DNA of 64,000 nt from a virus: IMG/VR virus record IMGVR_UViG_3300045825_000261, positions 1-64,000 of that record, one strand, 5' to 3'. The first letter of the stretch is position 1. Each line of letters starts with the position of its first letter. A program made the position numbers and the translations under genes. Of this stretch, positions 1 through 6,406 are shown piece by piece. The notes beneath the pieces are model-generated. The model was not told where the DNA came from. It did not search any database and saw nothing but the letters and a program-made list of their open reading frames with translations.

Positions 1-392
1 GCGAAGGCTCTGCGAGACCGCTAGGATGGTTGTGTGCAAATATCACGGCGGATGCGTTCGTTTTTAGCGCGGCTTTTACCACCTCGCGGGGGGTAAACGG
101 ACGCTTGTGAGATTGTTCCAAAAAACATCTCTTCGTAGGAAATCAGTCGGTTTTGTGTGTCCAGAAACATGCAAGCGAACACCTCGCGCTCAAGTAGCGC
201 CATCTTCAACGACAGGTAGGATTTGACCGCTTTCGGGTCGCTCAGCGTCGGGCCCACGACCAGTCTGTTAAAGATGATGCCAAGCGCCTTGTTTACCGTG
301 TCGTTATCCATTTCTTCTTGTGTTTGTTTTGTCACGCTGTATGCGGCGAGCTCTTCGGACTTGATTGCCAGTGTGTTGGTTTTGTTTTTCAT
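1..392 (-). pseudogene. RadC-like JAB-domain protein, frameshifted and cut by the window edge
   Basis: The first ~96 residues (start ATG at 392) resemble the RadC/JAB family, ending in the family-typical ISQASVYP. The open frame then runs through a run of six G on the plus strand (88-93) and ends in unrelated sequence at position 21. Reading with one base fewer in that run restores the RadC continuation REVVKAALK...AHNHPSG, including the metal-binding HxH motif, out to base 1. This is therefore a real frameshift, a sequencing error in the homopolymer, or less likely programmed shifting. RadC-like JAB proteins are common accessory phage genes of uncertain function. A promoter and operator lie directly upstream. 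Confidence 0.75.
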
Positions 393-425
393 TTTTCGCT
401 TTCATTGTGTTGTTTTGATGGTTGA

Positions 426-431
426 ATTATA
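426..431 (-). promoter_or_regulatory. Promoter -10 with conserved leader
   Basis: On the minus strand TATAAT is followed by TCAACCATC and an A/C-rich leader into the RadC-like gene. The same TAAT-TCAACCATC arrangement recurs at 1104, 2707 and 2807, which supports a real element. Confidence 0.5.
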
Positions 432-447
432 GAAACAGCTTTATGGC

Positions 448-462
448 TTCACAACTGACTTA
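448..462 (-). promoter_or_regulatory. Dispersed operator, weak copy
   Basis: Plus strand TTCA-CAAC-TGACTTA. The right half is perfect and the left half degenerate. It lies just upstream of the promoter for the gene starting at 392. Confidence 0.4.
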
Positions 463-475
463 TGTGGACTCTCGT

Positions 476-769
476 CTATTCGCCAACTAGCCTCCGCACA
501 GCCACCGTCTCCACGCGAAACTTCTCGTCACCTACAAGAAACGGTCTGCCGTTTAGAATCTCTAACGCCTCGTCTCGACTGGCGATTGCCATTTTTGCGA
601 CTTTCCCTCGCTCCACGTAGTCCGTCGTAACGTGAATTGACACAGCCACGACAGCGATAAGCAAACAGATTGAGGCAATAAGCAAACAGATTGAGGCAAT
701 AAGCTTTGCGACCTTCCTTGTGGTCACTTGGTGGCGAACTCTCCATGTAGCGATGTTATAAATAAGCAT
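476..769 (-). CDS. Small one-TM membrane protein, unknown function
   Basis: A 97-residue protein with a strong Shine-Dalgarno (AAGGAG) before the ATG at 769. A single hydrophobic stretch at residues ~23-45 predicts one membrane span with a short N-terminal tail, followed by a charged ~50-residue domain. The span contains the duplicated heptapeptide LIASICL, produced by a perfect 21-bp tandem repeat in the DNA, so the helix may have been lengthened by replication slippage. The first gene downstream is the RadC-like frame. I do not recognise the family. Confidence 0.6.
   Translation of the reverse strand: MLIYNIATWRVRHQVTTRKVAKLIASICLLIASICLLIAVVAVSIHVTTDYVERGKVAKMAIASRDEALEILNGRPFLVGDEKFRVETVAVRRLVGE
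660..701. repeat. 21-bp perfect tandem repeat (two copies)
   Basis: Positions 660-680 and 681-701 are identical (agcaaacagattgaggcaata split across the copies). The repeat is in frame and adds seven residues to the transmembrane segment of the gene at 476-769. Confidence 0.9.
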
Positions 770-778
770 GTCCGCTCC

Positions 779-1066
779 TTAGTCTTTAAACACAGGCGTT
801 GCGCCGATTACGTTGAAAATCAGGTGGTGCTTAATCATGCAGACGTTTTCCGACAAACTGCCTGACTTGAACGCTTGGCGAAAGGCGTGGTAGTGTCGGT
901 CGAAGAACGAGAGTGGCGTGTTATTTAGGTGCTCATCTTCGTTAAATAACTTGACCCATTCTTCTTTCGTCTTTCCGTAAGAGACATTTGCGTTTACCAA
1001 GCCATACGCGCTGCAAAGTTCCGCAAACTTGTCGTAGTGTTGGCGCGTTGTTTTCTTTGTTGTCAT
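779..1066 (-). CDS. Hypothetical protein
   Basis: A 95-residue protein starting at ATG 1066, behind AGAAGG. An upstream in-frame ATG at 1138 would place the start inside the operator and promoter, so I rejected it. The sequence is mixed alpha/beta without recognisable motifs (KTKEEWVKLF, SFFDRHYHAFRQAF). It begins its own transcription unit, preceded by an operator-bearing promoter and the conserved leader, with the membrane protein 476-769 downstream. Confidence 0.6.
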   Translation of the reverse strand: MTTKKTTRQHYDKFAELCSAYGLVNANVSYGKTKEEWVKLFNEDEHLNNTPLSFFDRHYHAFRQAFKSGSLSENVCMIKHHLIFNVIGATPVFKD

Positions 1067-1103
1067 GATGTTCTGCCTTCTCTTGTTGTTGTTCGATGGT
1101 TGA

Positions 1104-1109
1104 ATTATG
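1104..1109 (-). promoter_or_regulatory. Promoter-like -10 (CATAAT) with conserved leader
   Basis: Minus-strand CATAATTCAACCATC, the recurrent leader element, ~20 bases downstream of the operator-promoter at 1128-1148. Confidence 0.4.
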
Positions 1110-1127
1110 AAAGTAAAAGCGTGGCTA

Positions 1128-1148
1128 ATTATAGTCATTTGTGACTTA
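1128..1148 (-). promoter_or_regulatory. Promoter with embedded operator
   Basis: Minus strand: TTGTCA as a -35, then TAAGTCA-CAAA-TGACT leading straight into the -10 TATAAT (1128-1133). This is one of the best copies of the dispersed operator; a bound protein would cover the -10. It serves 779-1066. Confidence 0.75.
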
Positions 1149-1327
1149 TCCTGACAATATGCCTAGTTTGATTAACAGATTGGCTTCGCGTTGGTAATTT
1201 GACCTATATCGAGGTATCGCTGACACGCTGCCGGTCGAAGGCCAGTGTGTTTAAAGTGGTCGCTTTTGCCGCCAGTGTGGTAAAACTTAGCAGATCAGAG
1301 AAGATAAGCCCATGGCGAGCTCTTGAG

Positions 1328-1352
1328 AAAAAAGACGGGGCCGAAGCCCCGT
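1328..1352 (-). terminator. Rho-independent terminator
   Basis: Minus strand: GGGGC-TTCG-GCCCC stem-loop followed by six T. It ends transcripts coming from 1392-1724. The rest of 1139-1391 shows no convincing gene. Confidence 0.85.
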
Positions 1353-1391
1353 TAAAAACAACACAACTACAACAACATCCTGTATTTTACA

Positions 1392-1724
1392 CTACCAAGC
1401 GTCTCCAGCGACACTTGCTGGCTGGTGTGGCGCTATCGGTGTGGCGACCATCTTTGGCGTAGCTCGCTCAACCGGCACAACTTTCAGTAGCGACATTCCA
1501 ACGCGCTGTCTGCGACCTGACACAGGCGAAATCTCTTCGACATTACACGTCTTGGAATTCACCTTCTTTATTCTCACCGTGTAGCCAATTCCGTCATAAT
1601 CAAAAGTCGCTGTTCTGCCAACTGCCGGCCTTGTGTCGAGTCGCGCAGCCAGTAATGTTTCAATGTGCGCCTTCATTTTGTTCAGCGTTTCAGTTCCAAG
1701 TGAATTCAGTTTTGATAAATCCAT
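1392..1724 (-). CDS. Hypothetical protein
   Basis: A 110-residue basic protein. The start at 1724 follows GAGAGGATGAGAAA, a good ribosome binding site. Residues ~35-90 look like a small beta-barrel (TFDYDGIGYTVRIKK, CNVEEISPVSGRRQRV), as in short nucleic-acid-binding barrels, but I cannot name the family. A Pro/Ala-rich tail follows. Last gene before the terminator at 1328-1352. A half-operator (TGACTTG, 1742-1748) precedes it. Confidence 0.55.
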   Translation of the reverse strand: MDLSKLNSLGTETLNKMKAHIETLLAARLDTRPAVGRTATFDYDGIGYTVRIKKVNSKTCNVEEISPVSGRRQRVGMSLLKVVPVERATPKMVATPIAPHQPASVAGDAW

Positions 1725-1820
1725 TTTCTCATCCTCTCAAGTGACTTGTTTCAAAAATTGACGCTCTCCAAGTCTTCTCTCGCGACTGCGCTTGAGTCTT
1801 GTCCGAAAGAACGTCTATTT

Positions 1821-1841
1821 TTGAAGAGGCGTAAGCCTCTT
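1821..1841 (-). other. Intergenic hairpin without U tract
   Basis: GAAGAGGC-N4-GCCTCTTC lies eight bases after the stop of 1849-2643. On the minus strand it is followed by A residues, so it may protect the mRNA 3' end rather than terminate. Confidence 0.4.
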
Positions 1842-1848
1842 CGTTGCG

Positions 1849-2643
1849 CTATGACAAGCTCAATTCTGCCGTCATCTTCATCAAGATCAGCGAGTCGGGA
1901 TTTGGCACCATCTTGCCCTTTTCCTTCATTGTTACCTTCAGTGCCGGTAACAGCATCATCATTTGGTTCGCTTGTGACGCCGATGTGCCGGTGCTGTACT
2001 TAGTCAACAGGTCGGTTTGCAAATTCCCCTTCATGCCGCTAGTGATTTCGCCATCGCGAATCAATACAGCGAAGGTGCGTTGCAAAACTTCATTCAACTT
2101 GCCACCATTCGCCATGTAGCTGAACAGCATCGTTGCCTTTTGACCAACCTTGTCAGCCAGTTCGTCAATTGTCACGCAGAACGCATCCTGTGACGCTTTC
2201 AGGTCGTCGCCGCTCAGACCAGCATCAGCAACTTCCAGCAGCAAGAACTCGTCAGCCTTTGCACCAAGACGACTCAGCAGCACTTTGGATTCGTGACCGC
2301 GTTGGCGGCGAACACGTTCAGCTTTTGGCTCTTTAGGTTCTTTCGGTTCTTTTGCAACCTTTTCCTTCTTAGCTTTTTTCGCTTTCTTGGGCGCAGCGAC
2401 ATCTTCAGTCTTAGGCTTGTCGCCTTCAGTTATCTCTTCGTGGTTAGCTTCATCATCGGCGTACATCGCTTCAACAGCTTCCGCTTTCTCGATTTCAGCG
2501 GCAACCGCTTCAATTGCGGTCACTTCGCCCTCTTCGCCAGACGCTTCGATGATTTCATCATCAAACATTGAAGCCAAGATCGCTGCTTCGTCATCAGCAG
2601 AGAGGTTTGCAGAAACAGCGGAAGTCATATTAAATTGTGTCAT
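1849..2643 (-). CDS. Conserved-looking phage protein with acidic N-terminus and basic linker
   Basis: A 264-residue protein, start ATG 2643 behind AAGGAGATTCAAA. There are three sections: a very acidic N-terminal third (residues ~15-80), a lysine-rich linker with three KEP repeats (~85-115), and a C-terminal alpha-helical domain (~120-264). The charge pattern suggests an abundant protein with a disordered N-terminus that contacts nucleic acid or protein partners; this is inference. No enzymatic motif is visible. It appears to form its own transcription unit. Confidence 0.6.
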   Translation of the reverse strand: MTQFNMTSAVSANLSADDEAAILASMFDDEIIEASGEEGEVTAIEAVAAEIEKAEAVEAMYADDEANHEEITEGDKPKTEDVAAPKKAKKAKKEKVAKEPKEPKEPKAERVRRQRGHESKVLLSRLGAKADEFLLLEVADAGLSGDDLKASQDAFCVTIDELADKVGQKATMLFSYMANGGKLNEVLQRTFAVLIRDGEITSGMKGNLQTDLLTKYSTGTSASQANQMMMLLPALKVTMKEKGKMVPNPDSLILMKMTAELSLS

Positions 2644-2706
2644 TTTGAATCTCCTTAGTATGTGTAATTGTCGTTTTGTTGTATCGCTTCGTTTTGCGAT
2701 GATTGA

Positions 2707-2712
2707 ATTATG
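2707..2712 (-). promoter_or_regulatory. Promoter-like -10 (CATAAT) with conserved leader
   Basis: Minus-strand CATAATTCAATCATC, then an A-rich leader to the gene starting at 2643. Third copy of the leader element. Confidence 0.45.
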
Positions 2713-2806
2713 AGTGTTTAATCAAGGACTAAGAAGCAATCTACTTGGCAAACTTCTTATTTCCTTGCTGCTCTTTCTTCTCTCGTTGCGTTGTTGTGAT
2801 GGTTGA

Positions 2807-2812
2807 ATTCTA
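2807..2812 (-). promoter_or_regulatory. Promoter-like element with conserved leader, no ORF behind it
   Basis: Minus-strand TAGAATTCAACCATCACAACAACG directly after a hairpin. The ~95 bases before the next leader copy (2707) contain no ATG-initiated frame, so any product would be a short noncoding leader. Confidence 0.35.
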
Positions 2813-2843
2813 AAGAGTGGTCTTAGGACTTAAAACCACTCTT
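2813..2843 (-). terminator. Terminator-like hairpin
   Basis: AAGAGTGGT paired with ACCACTCTT, followed on the minus strand by TTTAG, just after the stop of 2850-3176. The run of T is short. Confidence 0.45.
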
Positions 2844-2849
2844 CGAGGA

Positions 2850-3176
2850 TTAAATACATTCCGCCAAGTTACTCAGTGGCTCACCGTCATATTTGCCGTA
2901 CAGTTCAAATTGACTGAAACCACTCCAAGACAGGTCTTGCATAAACTTAACAAGGCGCTGTTTGTTGATTGAATTAAAATCTGACGACTCCGCGATCAGG
3001 TAGGGTTTACGAAAGCTTGGCGCTACCTCTTCGGTAGCATAAAAGTCACCGTCGCCAAAATGCTTCATTACGCGACCTTGTTGATTGGGTACGGCAGCTT
3101 CGAGCCTGTAACCGATGATCCGGTCAGAAGTCTTAGTGCGCACAGTCTTTACATGGATAACCGCAATGCTGGTCAT
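2850..3176 (-). CDS. Hypothetical protein
   Basis: A 108-residue protein. I chose ATG 3176 (MTSIAVIHV) because AAAGGTAACAAA sits just before it; the longer frame to 3230 has no site. Mixed beta/alpha protein (IIGYRLEAAVPN, LVKFMQDLSWSGFSQFELYGKYDG). No family recognised. It is followed by a terminator-like hairpin, so it ends its unit. Confidence 0.55.
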   Translation of the reverse strand: MTSIAVIHVKTVRTKTSDRIIGYRLEAAVPNQQGRVMKHFGDGDFYATEEVAPSFRKPYLIAESSDFNSINKQRLVKFMQDLSWSGFSQFELYGKYDGEPLSNLAECI

Positions 3177-3384
3177 TTTGTTACCTTTCATCATGTTGTT
3201 TTCAAGGTGTTCATTCTCGCAACAAGACACAGGACAAAAACTGGCAAATGGTATTGCTCCTATATAGGTTCACCCATTGCAATTTGCTATATAAGAACGT
3301 GCGCGTGAGTAAACCACAAACGCAGGAGAAAGAAGCTTGCAGATATGGCGAAAAGTTGTTCGCCAACAATGTGAGGCGCAAGCC

Positions 3385-3555
3385 TTATGCGAGCGCTGTC
3401 ATTCGCTGAAAAGAGCCACAGAGAAAATCAGAATTTGAAACTGACGCAAAATCGCCACGCGAAAAGAAAACACACACCAGACTCGCCAAGGCGGTGAGTG
3501 CAGCGTGTGTTATTCGTAGAATAATAGTATCGCCGCGAGTAACCGTTTTCACCAT
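3385..3555 (-). CDS. Possible small membrane peptide
   Basis: A 56-residue frame whose ATG (3555) overlaps the stop of 3549-4010, so translational coupling is possible. Residues ~16-31 are hydrophobic (HAALTALASLVCVFF), consistent with one span. No separate Shine-Dalgarno and no known homologue; it could be a chance frame in the ~370-base gap. The rest of that gap (3177-3384) holds only an AT-rich stretch with two TATATA boxes near 3278-3295. Confidence 0.3.
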   Translation of the reverse strand: MVKTVTRGDTIILRITHAALTALASLVCVFFSRGDFASVSNSDFLCGSFQRMTALA

Positions 3556-4010
3556 GCCCCTACGCCGTCGTCCACAACCCCTTTGATTGACGCGCAGTCA
3601 CTTGCCGGAGCATCAGGTGATGGCGGCGGTGGTGGAGGCGGCGGCGGTGCGTAGAGATTATCCTCTTCGATAAGCTCGTCATTCTCATCGCGATGCGAGT
3701 TTGTCCAGCGCTCGATAAATTGTTCGTATGCGTTTATGGCAGTCTCTTCATTCGGAAACCATAAGTCAGATTGAACAGGGTCCTTTACCCACTTCCCGGA
3801 CGAATTCAGGTTGAAGATGTCGAGCCGGATCACCTTGCGCATTTCTGGAAATACGTCCATGTTTGCAACCGTGCCAACCCAATCGACAACCACACGAACT
3901 TCGCTATTATCATACCGGCGAACGGTTGAGTAGCTCTCACTGGCAATTAGCGCTTCCCACTCTTTAGCGGTAATCTTCGCTCCGCTTCTGTTGATGTAAC
4001 CCGCGCTCAC
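3549..4010 (-). CDS. Hypothetical protein with polyproline tail
   Basis: A 153-residue protein starting at GTG 4010, behind GGAGGAATTATT and overlapping the preceding stop (GTGA), which points to coupled translation with 4007-4177. Residues 1-110 form a mixed alpha/beta domain (VRVVVDWVGTVANMDVF, AINAYEQFIERW). An acidic patch is followed by nine consecutive prolines and a low-complexity C-terminus, probably a disordered tether. No family recognised. Confidence 0.6.
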   Translation of the reverse strand: MSAGYINRSGAKITAKEWEALIASESYSTVRRYDNSEVRVVVDWVGTVANMDVFPEMRKVIRLDIFNLNSSGKWVKDPVQSDLWFPNEETAINAYEQFIERWTNSHRDENDELIEEDNLYAPPPPPPPPPSPDAPASDCASIKGVVDDGVGAW

Positions 4011-4177
4011 AATAATTCCTCCGGTAACTCACCTTTGTCTCGCTTTTCCATTTCATCACCTTTTAGCGCCAATGTTAAATCGTGAGCAGATACACGTTGC
4101 CCATCCAGAATTTGCCGCAACCCCGTCTCGACTTCACTCAGTAACGCGGCGGATTCGTCTTTGTCTTGTTTGGTCAC
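4007..4177 (-). CDS. Small hypothetical protein (56 aa)
   Basis: GTG start at 4177 with a strong AAGGAG site, one base after the stop of 4179-4586, and a GTGA overlap with the next gene. This tight nesting strongly supports it as a gene. Charged, helical protein (ESAALLSEVETGLRQILDG), about 6 kDa, with no transmembrane segment or cysteines. Function unknown. Confidence 0.75.
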   Translation of the reverse strand: MTKQDKDESAALLSEVETGLRQILDGQRVSAHDLTLALKGDEMEKRDKGELPEELL

Positions 4178-4178
4178 T

Positions 4179-4586
4179 TCAAATCTCCTTCAGCATTTTA
4201 GGACTCCAGTACAGATCGAGCTCCACACCATTCTCGACAATCTCGTCAATGCTGATGTAGCCTAACTCACCACCATAGCCGAGATTCGCTAAACCGAACG
4301 CCTGTGATTGCTCGGTGTCTGAAGTCATATCCTTTTCTGTAATATGAAAATCCATGCCGGCTTGGAAGTAATGCAGGTAAACGATCGCCTCGTAACCTCT
4401 TCCGTCTTGCTCGTATGACTTCGGCATTGCCTCGATGCGCTCACGCAGCCCTGTCAAAAGTTCAACGAAGAACATTTTCTCTTCGCCTTTGAGAGACTTC
4501 ACTAGCACCATTCGTTGAAGCGCCGGCATCCAATTCTCAAAGAAACCAGATGGCATGAGTGATTCTTTAGTTTGCTGTAAATTCAT
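4179..4586 (-). CDS. DUF2958-like protein
   Basis: A 135-residue protein starting at ATG 4586 behind GAGGCCGCAAA. The C-terminal part has the DUF2958 pattern: AFGLANLGYGGELGYISIDEI followed by a hydrophobic/aromatic strand and SPKMLKEI. DUF2958 proteins occur on phages and mobile elements; their function is unknown. It heads a three-gene coupled unit with 4007-4177 and 3549-4010. Confidence 0.65.
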   Translation of the reverse strand: MNLQQTKESLMPSGFFENWMPALQRMVLVKSLKGEEKMFFVELLTGLRERIEAMPKSYEQDGRGYEAIVYLHYFQAGMDFHITEKDMTSDTEQSQAFGLANLGYGGELGYISIDEIVENGVELDLYWSPKMLKEI

Positions 4587-4618
4587 TTTGCGGCCTCGTC
4601 GTTTTGTTCAGTGTGTTA

Positions 4619-4624
4619 ATTCTA
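4619..4624 (-). promoter_or_regulatory. Promoter-like -10 (TAGAAT)
   Basis: Minus strand TAGAATTAACACACTGAACAAAACGACGAGG, related to the TAAT-TCAACCATC leaders, with a small CGAAGG/CCTTCG hairpin just upstream. Serves 4179-4586. Confidence 0.4.
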
Positions 4625-4655
4625 GCTCTCGGTCGAAGGACTACCTTCGGACAAC

Positions 4656-5315
4656 TTACCAACTCCGCACTCTGAATTGACTAATGCGTGCCTGATATGC
4701 GTTGAAGTCCATCAGTGGGTCGGTAATCACCAACTCGCCATTCTTTCGTTGCATGAAATTTCCCAAGTGCATGTCCAACTGAATACCGCCGTCATCACAC
4801 GTCGCGCAGAAGTTTTCAAGTTGGCGAAGTGCATTCTTTACGCTGCGCGGCAGGTTCTTTGCGCACTTAACAATATCCTCAATCTGCTCTGCTGCACTCA
4901 TTGGCTTTGAGCGGCAACGATACCGTGCCGTTGTCAGCTTGCCTTTACTTGATCGGTGTTGCTGCGCAATCGCACTGGCAAGCTTTCTAGTATCGCTGCC
5001 GATTTCAAGCTTCTGAAGGCGTTCGATTTCAAAAGCGTAAATTGGGAACATTTGACCATTTAGGCTAATTTCGCCAATGTCTTGGTAATTCTCAACCAGA
5101 CGAGGAAAGTGCCGGTGATCAACCGCGCTGACGTTGCAGTTTAACATCCAGTAGTTAAAGCTGTCAGTAGTGACTTTAATTACGGTATTGGCTCTGCCAC
5201 CTTCATACACTGCCGAAAACGCACCTCGCGCTATACATTTTTTACCAACCAGCGCCTCATGCCGTAAAGCTTGCTTTACACGCCAATCATTGAGTTGTAG
5301 AACTTTAAGTGCCAT
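4656..5315 (-). CDS. Protein-kinase-fold protein
   Basis: A 219-residue protein with the core landmarks of the protein-kinase fold: glycine-rich loop RGAFSAVYEGG (~30-40), the VIK lysine (~K47), catalytic loop DMHLGNFM (~181-188, Asp, His and Asn in kinase spacing), and TDP (~198-200) where DFG would be. The C-lobe is very short. This fits small phage kinases or kinase-like proteins that act on host proteins early in infection, but the substrate is unknown and aminoglycoside-kinase-like relatives cannot be excluded. Its ribosome binding site can be sequestered (see 5321-5373). Confidence 0.7.
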   Translation of the reverse strand: MALKVLQLNDWRVKQALRHEALVGKKCIARGAFSAVYEGGRANTVIKVTTDSFNYWMLNCNVSAVDHRHFPRLVENYQDIGEISLNGQMFPIYAFEIERLQKLEIGSDTRKLASAIAQQHRSSKGKLTTARYRCRSKPMSAAEQIEDIVKCAKNLPRSVKNALRQLENFCATCDDGGIQLDMHLGNFMQRKNGELVITDPLMDFNAYQARISQFRVRSW

Positions 5316-5320
5316 TTTAT

Positions 5321-5373
5321 TACCTCTCTTTGTGCATAATTTGCGAACAGTTGCATTATTTCAAAGAGAGGTA
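5321..5373 (-). promoter_or_regulatory. 12-bp perfect inverted repeat covering the ribosome binding site of the kinase-like gene
   Basis: TACCTCTCTTTG (minus strand, from 5373) is complementary to CAAAGAGAGGTA (ending 5321), with a 29-base loop. The second arm contains the AGAGAGG Shine-Dalgarno of 4656-5315. A transcript starting at the operator-promoter near 5381 would fold this site away. An AT-rich -10-like AATAAT lies in the loop, so a second, unfolded transcript is possible. Confidence 0.6.
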
Positions 5374-5380
5374 GGCATAA

Positions 5381-5398
5381 CAAGTCAGTTGTGACTTA
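5381..5398 (-). promoter_or_regulatory. Operator-promoter for the kinase-like gene
   Basis: Minus strand TAAGTCA-CAAC-TGACTTG followed by TGTTAT as a -10. It overlaps the stop of 5385-5567. Confidence 0.65.
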
Positions 5399-5567
5399 CT
5401 CCGGTATTGTAATCGTCTAACGGTATAGGCGCAGCGCCCGTATTTGAGTTTTCGGCGTGAATTATGCGACGCAAACGCGCAGCTTCCAACTCCTCCTCAA
5501 TTAACTTGCTGTAGGTAATTGCAATTCTTTTACGGCATTGCGAAAGCTCATACTCATGCGCAGTCAT
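5385..5567 (-). CDS. Small charged helical protein
   Basis: A 60-residue protein, ATG 5567 behind GAGGATTAAAA and three bases after the stop of 5570-5878. Mostly one amphipathic helix rich in Glu/Arg (ELSQCRKRIAITYSKLIEEELEAARLRRII), probably a coiled coil. No family recognised. Its 3' end contains the operator for the next unit. Confidence 0.6.
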   Translation of the reverse strand: MTAHEYELSQCRKRIAITYSKLIEEELEAARLRRIIHAENSNTGAAPIPLDDYNTGVSHN

Positions 5568-5569
5568 TT

Positions 5570-5878
5570 TTAATCCTCACTTTCGTTTGTTACCTTAATA
5601 ATTACCTTCGGTATGTCAACTGTGAATCCGTGTGCGCGACCCAGAAGCCCCGCAAGCGCACCCAATACAAAGAACTGAGCGATGAAGAACAGACCGACGA
5701 ATGGCGGTATAATAACGCCTCTCCAAAGCATCAATGGCAGGTTGATAAGTGGAGCGGTAAAACCGATCCACAAGCTACTCAAATACGACTGCCCCTTAAT
5801 GCGCCCAATGATAAATTGATGCTGTTCCGGAAACAGTGTTCGCTCAACCTTATCTGATTCAATAAATACTTTGCTCAT
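5570..5878 (-). CDS. Membrane protein, two predicted spans
   Basis: A 102-residue protein, ATG 5878 behind AGGAGCAACGCAA, overlapping the end of the HD-domain gene by 20 bases. Hydrophobic segments at ~35-52 and ~57-82 suggest a helical hairpin, with a soluble C-terminal tail. Function unknown; a role at the inner membrane such as superinfection exclusion is only a guess. Confidence 0.6.
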   Translation of the reverse strand: MSKVFIESDKVERTLFPEQHQFIIGRIKGQSYLSSLWIGFTAPLINLPLMLWRGVIIPPFVGLFFIAQFFVLGALAGLLGRAHGFTVDIPKVIIKVTNESED

Positions 5879-6401
5879 TTGCGTTGCTCCTTTCGTGGTT
5901 TTTCAAAATCTCACTCAATTCCAAATAAAACTGCTGATACCGCTTAACTCTCTCAAAGCCTCTGTCTGTCGCGCCTTTCAGCCTGCGAATGTCGCTGTTG
6001 TGTGTCAGATCAGCCATCTTCACAATGACCGCATCCAGATTCGTCTTAACGCACTCTTTGTACTTCTCGTAAGTCTGGTCTGGCCGCTTTGTCAGCAGCA
6101 CAATTCCCAAGATCACCCGAGTAGAGAATCCCAATTTACGCAGCGCAGCAACGCCGGCCGCCATATTTGAATAGGTATATTCAATCAAACCATGTCCAAG
6201 TGCGATGCATTGAATCTCTTCATCGTCTGAGTTTGTATAATGCATCACCTTCAATGGATGCAGAATATATGGACGACCGCCTTTATCGAATTGTCCGTGA
6301 TGACGGTTCGCGGCAAGCGAAAGCATTGCGGCAAGCTGCTCTCCAGGAACTCGATTAAGCTCTCTCATGCCGCCTCCAGGAACTTGATTAGGCTCTCTCA
6401 T
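5859..6401 (-). CDS. HD-fold (SpoT/MESH1-like) protein with degenerate catalytic motif
   Basis: A 180-residue protein with the layout of small (p)ppGpp-hydrolase-type HD proteins: AANRHHGQFDKGGRPYILHPLKV (~30-52), the HDxxED position (~70-75) and KMADLTHNSD (~128-137). At the key motif the sequence reads HGLIEY, so both aspartates are lost (codons GGT and TAT). Metal binding and hydrolysis are therefore likely impaired, though a binding or decoy role is possible. A 33-bp duplication at the 5' end gives two in-frame starts, each with its own Shine-Dalgarno. It overlaps the exonuclease upstream (ATGA). Confidence 0.75.
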   Translation of the reverse strand: MREPNQVPGGGMRELNRVPGEQLAAMLSLAANRHHGQFDKGGRPYILHPLKVMHYTNSDDEEIQCIALGHGLIEYTYSNMAAGVAALRKLGFSTRVILGIVLLTKRPDQTYEKYKECVKTNLDAVIVKMADLTHNSDIRRLKGATDRGFERVKRYQQFYLELSEILKNHERSNANEQSIY

Positions 6402-6406
6402 GCTGC
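6341..6406. repeat. 33-bp direct tandem duplication containing Shine-Dalgarno and start codon
   Basis: 6341-6373 and 6374-6406 match at 30 of 33 positions. Each copy encodes a GG-rich ribosome binding site, an ATG and MRE-x-N-x-VPG, so the HD gene has two start regions in frame. Confidence 0.85.

Noticed and set aside
1199-1462. Plus-strand 87-codon frame at 1.2-1.5 kb
   Set aside because: Runs through the terminator and the end of the real minus-strand gene, with no ribosome binding site.
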